Positions 1 through 5,959 of a DNA stretch of 5,959 bases are shown here, piece after piece. The first letter of the stretch is position 1. The number at the start of each line of letters is the position of its first letter. The notes beneath the pieces are model-generated. The model was not told the origin of the DNA and ran no database searches. It saw only the letters and a program-made list of their open reading frames with translations. Both the position numbers and the translations under genes were made by a program. Origin of the DNA: an uncultured Bacteroidota bacterium (lineage in GTDB: Bacteria; Bacteroidota; Bacteroidia; NS11-12g; UBA955); NCBI GenBank assembly GCA_903959115.1, contig CAJBVU010000033.1, positions 1 to 5,959 on the forward strand. Direction: 5' to 3'.

Positions 1-683
1 GAAATCGCATCGTTCAAATTCGATTGCTCAGAAAGGTCGGACTCAATTTTAAGCCCTTCTTTTATCTCTTTCAAATTCGGTTTGAACAACGTCACATTTT
101 TATAAGCCAAGAAATTGGATTTCTTTGGGTCTACAATGGTAGGGACCCCCTTTGAAATACATTTTTGAATCAATAATTCGATATTCTTGCTGTGTAAAAC
201 GCCTTTGTTGTAATCTTCAAAAATCACGACATCGCAATTTTCAAGTTCTTCTGCGAATCGTTGCTCCAGAAGAAAGGTGTCTACAACATCTAAATCATTC
301 GTTATCTCATGATCGATGCGCAACAACTGGTGATTATTACCCAAAACACGCGTTTTATTTGTGGTTTTACGCTTATCTGAATGAATCAACCCAGTACAAG
401 TAAGGCCTGCCTTAATCATGATATCCCTCAAATCTTTTCCCTCTTTGTCTTGACCAACCACGGAGCACAAAATTGGGGTTGCACCCATTGCTTTAATATT
501 CAAAGCCACATTTCCTGCGCCACCGAGTCTTTGGTCGAATCCTGTTACATCAACCACCGGAACCGGCGCTTCCGGAGAAACACGGTCTACCTTTCCAATG
601 ATGTAACTATCAATCATTACATCGCCAATAATAAGAACACGCTTCTTAGAAAAGGAACTGAATAGGGTTTGAATAGGATTCAT
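1..683 (-). CDS. hldE: D-glycero-beta-D-manno-heptose-7-phosphate kinase-like PfkB kinase (HldE N-terminal domain / HldA), 3' end outside window
   Basis: By family, this enzyme uses ATP to phosphorylate the C1 hydroxyl of heptose 7-phosphate in the cytoplasm, an early step in ADP-heptose synthesis for the lipopolysaccharide core. The minus-strand frame stays open from an ATG at 683 to the window edge, giving 227 codons. Visible in order: a nucleotide-fold start with GDVMID (residues 20-25); VSPEAPVPVV (35-44), highly characteristic of HldE; the PfkB glycine motif GGAGNVALN (54-62); TRVLGNNHQLLRID (111-124); IFEDYNKG (154-161); DPKKSNF (185-191); and KPNLKEI (201-207). The C-terminal PfkB signature with the catalytic Asp lies outside the window. 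I therefore cannot tell whether this is a kinase alone (about 320-330 residues) or a bifunctional HldE with an adenylyltransferase domain. It starts 17 bp after the aminotransferase stop, so co-transcription is likely. No Shine-Dalgarno is seen. The family call is strong; the exact substrate is inferred. Confidence 0.9.
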   Translation of the reverse strand, partial: MNPIQTLFSSFSKKRVLIIGDVMIDSYIIGKVDRVSPEAPVPVVDVTGFDQRLGGAGNVALNIKAMGATPILCSVVGQDKEGKDLRDIMIKAGLTCTGLIHSDKRKTTNKTRVLGNNHQLLRIDHEITNDLDVVDTFLLEQRFAEELENCDVVIFEDYNKGVLHSKNIELLIQKCISKGVPTIVDPKKSNFLAYKNVTLFKPNLKEIKEGLKIESDLSEQSNLNDAI

Positions 684-688
684 TGCTA

Positions 689-696
689 CAAAAATA
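689..696 (-). promoter_or_regulatory. Candidate Bacteroidota -7 promoter box (TATTTTTG) before the kinase
   Basis: On the minus strand TATTTTTG matches TAnnTTTG exactly and ends 5 nt before the kinase ATG at 683. A partial -33 element, TTTA (three of four matches to TTTG), lies 21 nt upstream inside the end of the aminotransferase gene. If used, it would be an internal promoter giving a nearly leaderless transcript. The match may be chance in A/T-rich DNA. Confidence 0.3.
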
Positions 697-700
697 CGAC

Positions 701-1900
701 TCAGTGACTGAGATTTCTAAAGGCTTCAGCAATTCTTTCGGCGGCTTCAATTAATAGTTCTTCCGCTGCGGCATAACTAAAGCGAATGCAATTGGCATGA
801 CCAAACGCTTCCCCTGAAACAGCCGAAACATGTCCTTTGTCTAAAAGATAAAGGCAAAGCTCGTCTGCGGTTGTAATGGTTTTGCCTTCAGGCGTTTTAG
901 CCCCCAAATAATAACTGACATCGGGGAACAAGTAAAAAGCACCTTCGGGCAGATTGCATGGTAAATTAGGTATCAATGATAGTGCGGCATGAAAAATATT
1001 CCTGCGTTTTTCAAATGTATTGCGCATCACCTCAACTTCGTCTTGTGGACCGTTTAATGCGGCAACACTTGCCATCTGAGACACGGAACTCGCGCCGCTG
1101 GTCATCAATCCTTGGATTTTATCACAGGCCTGCACCAATTCCTTTGGACCGGCCAAATAACCCATCCGCCAGCCCGTCATTGCGTATCCTTTCGACATCC
1201 CGTTAATAACCGCGATACGTCCTTCTAATTCAGGGTAACTCGCCAAACTATGGTGTTTTCCGGCGTAGTTGATTTTCTCATAAATTTCATCACTGAGAAT
1301 AAAAATATGGGGGTATTTAATCAAAACATTTTTCCAATCCAATAATTCCGATTCACTCATCACACTTCCACTTGGATTGCAAGGAGAAGAAAATATTAGC
1401 ATTTTGGTTTTGGGCGTGATAGCAGCTTCCAACTGTTCGGCGCTCACTTTAAAGTCGCTTTCAACAGTACTGGGAATTTCAACAGGTATACCACCTGCAT
1501 ATTGGATTAAAGATGGGTAACTTACCCAAAATGGGGCAGGGATTAGCACTTCGTCACCGGGATTTACAATGGACAGAATAGCATTCAATAAAGAGTGTTT
1601 TGCGCCATTGCTTACAATGATGTTCTCAGCCTCAAAATGGAAACCATTTTCTCTTTTTAATTTCTGGGCAATTGCAGTTCTCAACTCGGGTAGCCCCGAA
1701 ACAGGCGGATAATGTGTATATCCGTCTAACATTGCCTGGTAAGCGGCTTCAATGATATGTCGTGGTGTATCAAAGTCCGGTTCCCCAATACTTAAATTAA
1801 TTACGTCAACACCCGTGGCCTTCAGTTCACGTGACCGCTTGGTCATCGCCAAAGTTTGACTCTCTACTATCTCCGAAATGCGATCGCTTAAAATCATCAT
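701..1900 (-). CDS. Pyridoxal-phosphate-dependent aminotransferase, aspartate aminotransferase type (class I, subgroup Ib-like)
   Basis: By family, this cytoplasmic PLP enzyme moves the amino group between aspartate and 2-oxoglutarate; close relatives also accept prephenate or other amino acids. From the ATG at 1900 it has 399 residues, normal for the family. Motifs numbered from that Met: NLSIGEPDFDTP (35-46), SNGAKHS (97-103, cofactor phosphate contact), the NPSG turn (175-178) with the conserved PLP-contacting Asn175, SDEIYE (203-208) with Asp204 for the pyridine nitrogen and Tyr207, SKGYAMTGWRMGY (236-248) with Schiff-base Lys237 and Arg245, and Arg373 in the C-terminal CIRFSYA, which should bind the substrate alpha-carboxylate. 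All key residues are present. The frame could begin at a TTG at 1918, but that adds only six non-conserved residues; ATG at 1900 or the adjacent ATG at 1897 fits the family start better. It is the first gene of a probable two-gene leftward unit. Exact substrate preference cannot be read from sequence. Confidence 0.94.
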   Translation of the reverse strand: MMILSDRISEIVESQTLAMTKRSRELKATGVDVINLSIGEPDFDTPRHIIEAAYQAMLDGYTHYPPVSGLPELRTAIAQKLKRENGFHFEAENIIVSNGAKHSLLNAILSIVNPGDEVLIPAPFWVSYPSLIQYAGGIPVEIPSTVESDFKVSAEQLEAAITPKTKMLIFSSPCNPSGSVMSESELLDWKNVLIKYPHIFILSDEIYEKINYAGKHHSLASYPELEGRIAVINGMSKGYAMTGWRMGYLAGPKELVQACDKIQGLMTSGASSVSQMASVAALNGPQDEVEVMRNTFEKRRNIFHAALSLIPNLPCNLPEGAFYLFPDVSYYLGAKTPEGKTITTADELCLYLLDKGHVSAVSGEAFGHANCIRFSYAAAEELLIEAAERIAEAFRNLSH

Positions 1901-1906
1901 GTTTTT

Positions 1907-1914
1907 CAAAACTA
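1907..1914 (-). promoter_or_regulatory. Candidate Bacteroidota -7 promoter box (TAGTTTTG) before the aminotransferase
   Basis: On the minus strand TAGTTTTG matches TAnnTTTG exactly, 6 nt before the ATG at 1900. No TTTG -33 element is seen at 19-23 nt upstream. If it is the promoter, transcription would begin at or next to the start codon, and the upstream TTG at 1918 could not be the start. Confidence 0.3.
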
Positions 1915-2005
1915 CCAAGTAATCCCCGCGCTTCTATCTTTATCTAATAATAGTTTATCTACACTTACATCGATTTTGTGAACGATTGTATCATTTACTG
2001 TTCAC

Positions 2006-3304
2006 ATGCGATATTTTTGTTTTGTGAAGATTTTGTTCGTGGCCAATCGAATGCCTTATCCACCGTATCGGGGGGATAAACTTAAGATTTTTAATCTGGC
2101 CAAAGAATTGTGCGTGAATCACGAACTGCACTTAATCACAGTGGCCGAAAATCAGGAGGACTTAGATTCTGTTTCGGCGTTACAGAAACCTTTTTTTCTA
2201 GACGATGCCGCAGCGCAGACTTCGAATTCTGATGCAACGACGAACAATGATGGATCAACAACTTCTAATCCCAATGAGGGAATTCAGTTGTTTCAATCCA
2301 TTCAATATGTATATCGACCCAAATGGCGTTCAATATTGTCTTCCGCGATAGGCTTGTTCTCAAAGCGACCCATACAAGTATCGTTTTTTCGATCAAAACC
2401 GTTTGCTAAACAGCTAAAGCATCTTCTTGATAATCATCATTTTGATGCCATTCACGTGCAACATCTCAGAATGGCCCAATATTTTGAAGAGGGAGCGCCC
2501 TCAAATGCCATTTTGGATTTACCCGATGCATTCAGTTTGTATTGGAAAAGACGAGAATCGGCTGCAACAAACCCCTTCGATAAAGCGTTTAGGAGCCTAG
2601 AATACAATCGACTTGCCAATTACGAAAAGTTGATGTTGCCAAAATTTGCTCAGTCCTTGGTCTGCTCCACCGAAGACCGAGATTATCTAATCAATGCAGG
2701 TATAAACAATGTAGATGTGCTCCCGAATGGGGTCAGCCTGAAATCGTTTTCTCCCCAAGGCAGCGACGCAATCATCAAAAACCGAATTCTGTTTACGGGC
2801 AATATGGATTATGCGCCCAATGTTGACGCCGTCCAGTATTTTGTGGATGAGATTTTCCCTTTGATCCTTGAAAAACACCCCGAATCGTATTTTGTGATCG
2901 CCGGGCAGCGACCTGTAAAATCCGTCCTTGATTTGGCATCAGACCGCATTCAAGTAACAGGGTTTATCGAAGATCTTTCCTTGGAATATGCCAAGGCGAA
3001 TGTGGTGGTATCGCCGTTGAGGATAGGTGCGGGGACGCAAAACAAAGTCCTTGAAGCCTTGGCGATGAATCAGGCCGTTGTGTGCTCAAAGGTCGGATTT
3101 TTGGGGTTGGGACTCAAATCAGGAGAGGGGATTTTGATGGGTGAAACCGCCCAGGAATTCGCCAACCACGTCGTTTCTATATTAACTTCCGAAGAATTAA
3201 GAAAACGCTTGGGAGAAACAGGTGGACAGCATGTAAGATCAACCTTTGCATGGTCGGGAATATCTCAGCAATTATTATCGTATTTTGAAAAAATAAAATC
3301 ATGA
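2006..3304 (+). CDS. Glycosyltransferase, GT-B fold, GT4-like (TIGR03087 / PEP-CTERM-associated sugar transferase type)
   Basis: Proteins of this type move a sugar from a nucleotide donor onto a glycan or lipid carrier at the cytoplasmic face of the membrane; donor and acceptor are unknown here. The 432 residues show two Rossmann halves. The N-terminal half opens with KILFVANRMPYPPYRGDKLK (8-27), the typical start of this family, followed by FDAIHVQHLRMAQY (146-159). The C-terminal half has VLPNGVSLKSFSP (238-250), LFTGNMDYAPNVDAV (262-276), FVIAGQRP (296-303) and VVVSPLRIGAGTQNKVLEAL (333-352), whose Glu350 falls in the donor-binding EX7E-like region. Residues 65-92 are an unusual Asn/Thr/Ser/Asp-rich insert. 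The start is uncertain: ATG at 2006 is listed, but GTG at 2024 would begin the protein exactly at the conserved MKILF start and may be the real one. The stop overlaps the next gene's ATG in an ATGA, suggesting translational coupling. No Shine-Dalgarno is seen. Confidence 0.9.
   Translation: MRYFCFVKILFVANRMPYPPYRGDKLKIFNLAKELCVNHELHLITVAENQEDLDSVSALQKPFFLDDAAAQTSNSDATTNNDGSTTSNPNEGIQLFQSIQYVYRPKWRSILSSAIGLFSKRPIQVSFFRSKPFAKQLKHLLDNHHFDAIHVQHLRMAQYFEEGAPSNAILDLPDAFSLYWKRRESAATNPFDKAFRSLEYNRLANYEKLMLPKFAQSLVCSTEDRDYLINAGINNVDVLPNGVSLKSFSPQGSDAIIKNRILFTGNMDYAPNVDAVQYFVDEIFPLILEKHPESYFVIAGQRPVKSVLDLASDRIQVTGFIEDLSLEYAKANVVVSPLRIGAGTQNKVLEALAMNQAVVCSKVGFLGLGLKSGEGILMGETAQEFANHVVSILTSEELRKRLGETGGQHVRSTFAWSGISQQLLSYFEKIKS
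2012..2019 (+). promoter_or_regulatory. Candidate Bacteroidota -7 promoter box (TATTTTTG) before the glycosyltransferase GTG
   Basis: TATTTTTG matches TAnnTTTG exactly and ends 4 nt before the GTG at 2024. A near -33 match, ATTG at 1985-1988, lies 23 nt upstream. It falls inside the reading frame if ATG 2006 is the start, but just before the gene if GTG 2024 is used. Confidence 0.3.
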
Positions 3305-3363
3305 ATAAAATCAGTGTATCGATGTTCTTTGTCGCGTTCTCATTGGTGTGGGGCGTACAAGCA
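3301..3363 (+). other. Signal peptide coding segment of the Asp-box protein
   Basis: Codons 1-21 encode a short polar start (MNK), a hydrophobic stretch of about 13 residues and a small-residue end, V-Q-A, before Q-K-S. This fits a signal peptidase I site between Ala21 and Gln22. No Cys lies at the +1 position, which argues against a lipoprotein. Confidence 0.8.
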
Positions 3364-5959
3364 CAAAAATCTGGGGGCAAAGCAAGTGCCTCAACCGAAA
3401 CGGTTAAATCGTTAAAAGCCAATGGAGTTCCGGATTCATTAATCAAGCCAATTTTGGGTCAGGTGAATTTCCGGATGATCGGTCCTTCTACCACCAGCGG
3501 TAGAATCGTCGACATCGCCGTAAACCCCCTCAACAAATCTGAATATTACCTCGCTGCGGCTTACGGTGGCGTCTGGAAAACCTCCAATGGAGGAACCACC
3601 TACCAGCCCATTTTCGATAGTTACGGCACGCAAAGCATCGGCTGCCTCGCCCTGGATCCCAAAAACCCCAACATCCTTTGGGTGGGAACCGGCGAAAACA
3701 ACAACCAACGCAGTGTGGGCTACGGAAATGGCATTTATCGCAGTCTCGATGGCGGAAAATCCTTCGAAAACATGGGCCTCAAACTCTCCGAGCACATCGG
3801 CATGATCAAAATCGACCCCACCAATTCCAACCGCGTTTGGGTGGCTGTCTATGGTCCCGTTTGGAAAGAAGGCGGCGAACGCGGCCTCTACCTCACCGAA
3901 GATGGCGGCAAAACATGGATCCGCAATTTTCATGTATCCGATAACACCGGTTGCAACGAAGTTTACCTCGATCCCAATATGCCAGGCACCATGTATGCGG
4001 CGTTTCACCAGCGCAGACGTCACGAATGGACCTACCTCGGCGGTGGACCAGAATCGGCCCTATACAAGAGTACAGACAACGGCAAATCGTGGCGCAAATT
4101 GGCTGGCGGACTTCCCGGTGGCGAACTCGGCAGAATCACCATCGCCACAACCACCAAAGCCGGTCAAATGTATGCCATGGTAGAAGCCGAAGAAGGCAAG
4201 GGCGGCATTTTTATCAGCTACGATTACGGCGAAAGCTGGTCTAAGCAAAATCCGTTCTTCACCGCCGGCAACTACTACCAAGAGATTTTTGTGGATCCCA
4301 CCAACCCCAATCGCCTGTTTTGCATGGATGCCTACATGAAAGTATCCGATGACGCGGGCAAAACCCTGAGAAACGCGGGCGAAGGCAATAAACACGTTGA
4401 TAACCACATCATTTGGATCGATCCAGCCCAGTCATCGCATTGGTTGGTCGGTTGCGATGGTGGACTCTATGAAACGTTCGACAATGCGCAGCACTGGAAC
4501 TACAAAGACAACATTTCCATTACCCAGTTTTATCGCGCTTCGGTGGATAACGCATCGCCTTTCTACAACATCTACGGCGGTACCCAGGACAACAACACCC
4601 TGGGCGGTCCGGCCAAAAACAATTCAGCCAATGGCGTGAGCAATGACGATTGGTACGTAACTGTGGGCGGCGATGGTTTTAAGTCGCAGATCGATCCCAC
4701 CAACCCCAACATCGTATACAGTCAGTGGCAATACGGTGGTTTGGTTCGATACGATAAAGTCACTGGAGAAGCCGTTGACATCAAACCTACGATTGGTTTA
4801 GACGAAGCCCCCCTCCGCTGGAACTGGGATGCGCCGTTGATTATCTCGCGCAGCAACCCCAAAGTGCTTTATTTTGCAGCCAATCGCGTGTTTAAAAGCG
4901 AAGATCGTGGCGATTCCTGGACACCCATCAGCGGAGATTTGTCGCGCGGAATCGACCGAAATAACCTGCCCATCATGGGGAAAGTGTGGGGCTTGAATGC
5001 GGTGGTGAAAAACCAAAGTACCAGCATTTATGGCAATATCACCACCTTGAGCGAAGGCAAAAATGGCGAACTCTACGCCGGTACCGATGACGGTTTGATT
5101 TGGCGCAAAGATGCGAATTCAGAAAATTGGGGCAGGTCGGTGAAAACAACTACATACCAGTCGTCCAATGCTGTTGAAACCAGTTTCCCAGACGCGCCCG
5201 TAGCACAAGCCAACGGGGTAGGACATCCGTTTATTTCGATGGTTTACGCATCGCCCAATTCGGGAAATGTGTATGCGGTTTTGGATCACCATCGTTTTGG
5301 CGATTTCAAACCTTATGTGTACAAAAGTACCAACGGTGGCGCTACGTGGACGAAAATCACGAAGGGATTGCCAGATAATGGCCCCGTGAAAACCGTGATC
5401 GAAGATTTCAAGGATCAGGATATCGTGTTGGTGGGTACGGAATTTGGCTTGCACATCAGTTTTAATGGGGGCGCGGAGTTCCATTCATGGCAGGGTGGCA
5501 TGCCTCCAACGGCTGTGAAAGACATGGTGTTTCAAGAGCGCGACGATGACTTGGTGTTGGCGACGTTCGGTCGTGGATTTGCTGTGTGCGATGACTTCGA
5601 AAAGATTCGTGATTTCAAGTCGATGTTGACTGCGAATGCAGATCTCTCCAAGCGCAGCTATATTTTGCCGGTGACCCCGGTGAAGTTGTTTATCCCTGCA
5701 TCGCCTTTGGGTGGCAGCGGGAATGGTCACAAGGGCGCATCGAGATTTTCAGCACCGAATCCAGCCTCCGGCGCGGTGATTGTCTATAACATTGAAAAGG
5801 AATTCTCAACGATCGCCAGTCGGAGGAAGAAGAAAGAAACCGACGCGGTGAAAAATCCCAATGCATTGATTTATCCTGCTAAGGATTCCATTGTGTTGGA
5901 GAGTATGGAAGAGGCTGCCAAAGTATACATGGTGATTCGCAGTTCTCAGGAGGTTACCC
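3301..5959 (+). CDS. Exported Asp-box/BNR beta-propeller protein (Sortilin/VPS10-like, often labelled 'glycosyl hydrolase'), 3' end outside window
   Basis: The frame is open for 886 codons from an ATG that overlaps the previous stop, and runs off the right edge. Residues 1-21 form a Sec signal peptide (Asn-Lys start, hydrophobic core FFVAFSLVWG, likely cleavage after VQA before Gln22). There is no lipobox Cys, so it should be periplasmic or secreted. About eight to ten Asp-boxes (S-x-D/N-x-G-x-S/T-W/F-like) follow, near residues 94-101, 148-155, 199-206, 257-264, 306-313, 349-356, 392-399 (weak), 533-540, 676-683 and 720-727 (weak). They alternate with DPxNPN-type strands (119, 172, 224, 332, 464). 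This spacing suggests two seven-bladed propellers. YGGTQDNNTLGGP (425-437) and VGGDGF (455-460) are, as I recall, typical of this large Bacteroidota family. Its function is not established; the hydrolase label rests on remote likeness to sialidase/GH74 propellers. A type IX secretion C-terminal domain, if present, would lie beyond the window. Confidence 0.9.
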   Translation, partial: MNKISVSMFFVAFSLVWGVQAQKSGGKASASTETVKSLKANGVPDSLIKPILGQVNFRMIGPSTTSGRIVDIAVNPLNKSEYYLAAAYGGVWKTSNGGTTYQPIFDSYGTQSIGCLALDPKNPNILWVGTGENNNQRSVGYGNGIYRSLDGGKSFENMGLKLSEHIGMIKIDPTNSNRVWVAVYGPVWKEGGERGLYLTEDGGKTWIRNFHVSDNTGCNEVYLDPNMPGTMYAAFHQRRRHEWTYLGGGPESALYKSTDNGKSWRKLAGGLPGGELGRITIATTTKAGQMYAMVEAEEGKGGIFISYDYGESWSKQNPFFTAGNYYQEIFVDPTNPNRLFCMDAYMKVSDDAGKTLRNAGEGNKHVDNHIIWIDPAQSSHWLVGCDGGLYETFDNAQHWNYKDNISITQFYRASVDNASPFYNIYGGTQDNNTLGGPAKNNSANGVSNDDWYVTVGGDGFKSQIDPTNPNIVYSQWQYGGLVRYDKVTGEAVDIKPTIGLDEAPLRWNWDAPLIISRSNPKVLYFAANRVFKSEDRGDSWTPISGDLSRGIDRNNLPIMGKVWGLNAVVKNQSTSIYGNITTLSEGKNGELYAGTDDGLIWRKDANSENWGRSVKTTTYQSSNAVETSFPDAPVAQANGVGHPFISMVYASPNSGNVYAVLDHHRFGDFKPYVYKSTNGGATWTKITKGLPDNGPVKTVIEDFKDQDIVLVGTEFGLHISFNGGAEFHSWQGGMPPTAVKDMVFQERDDDLVLATFGRGFAVCDDFEKIRDFKSMLTANADLSKRSYILPVTPVKLFIPASPLGGSGNGHKGASRFSAPNPASGAVIVYNIEKEFSTIASRRKKKETDAVKNPNALIYPAKDSIVLESMEEAAKVYMVIRSSQEVT

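Noticed and set aside
152..665. Two plus-strand open frames of 83 and 94 codons
   Set aside because: They are opposite the HldE-like kinase frame, whose conserved motifs cover the same bases.
700..712. Perfect 5-bp inverted repeat CTCAG-TGA-CTGAG across the aminotransferase stop codon
   Set aside because: The stem is short and the minus-strand T-run begins only 5 nt after it. This is too weak for a terminator call, and a terminator would also split a likely operon.
1901..1918. TTG at 1918 as the aminotransferase start
   Set aside because: It adds only six unconserved residues before two consecutive ATG codons and would include the candidate promoter box in the coding sequence.
1919..2005. 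Operator, riboswitch or small RNA in the divergent intergenic region
   Set aside because: It is A/T-rich and about 100 bp; I see no convincing palindrome, riboswitch core or hairpin with T-run.
3439..4023. 194-codon open frame on the minus strand
   Set aside because: It lies fully opposite the clearly conserved Asp-box coding frame. The C-rich third positions there remove antisense stop codons, and its own translation shows no recognisable motif.
4294..4709. 17-bp direct repeat GATCCCACCAACCCCAA at 4294-4310 and 4693-4709
   Set aside because: It encodes the recurring DPTNPN strand motif of the propeller and is explained by protein repetition plus similar codon choice.
4060..5730. Further antisense open frames (4060-4407, 4798-5016, 5119-5484, 5485-5730)
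   Set aside because: All are shadows of the same propeller gene, with atypical composition and no motifs or credible start context.

Overview
The window looks like chromosomal DNA of a Bacteroidota bacterium. The clues are family-level protein resemblance, A/T-rich start regions without Shine-Dalgarno sequences, TAnnTTTG-type promoter boxes, and a long secreted protein of a Sortilin/VPS10-like Asp-box type common in that phylum. There is no rRNA or tRNA gene, CRISPR array or insertion sequence, and I found no convincing undescribed multi-gene system.

Layout: two genes read leftwards and two read rightwards from a short divergent intergenic region at about 1901-2005. Leftwards, a class I PLP aminotransferase of the bacterial aspartate aminotransferase type (701-1900) is followed after 17 bp by a PfkB-family sugar kinase resembling the heptose-7-phosphate kinase domain of HldE/RfaE, which runs off the left edge. 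Rightwards, a GT4-like glycosyltransferase of the TIGR03087 type (2006-3304) overlaps by four bases (ATGA) the start of a large exported beta-propeller protein (3301 to the right edge, at least 886 residues). Coding density is very high, and no stretch over 300 bases lacks a gene.

The kinase (ADP-heptose supply for lipopolysaccharide) and the glycosyltransferase (surface glycan assembly) suggest an envelope-glycan theme. The aminotransferase looks like ordinary amino-acid metabolism, and the propeller protein has no assigned activity. The most notable signals are two. First, exact TAnnTTTG boxes lie only 4-6 nt before a plausible start codon of three of the four genes. Second, codon usage switches sharply inside the propeller gene: leucine is almost all CTN in 3481-4500 and almost all TTG after about 4980.
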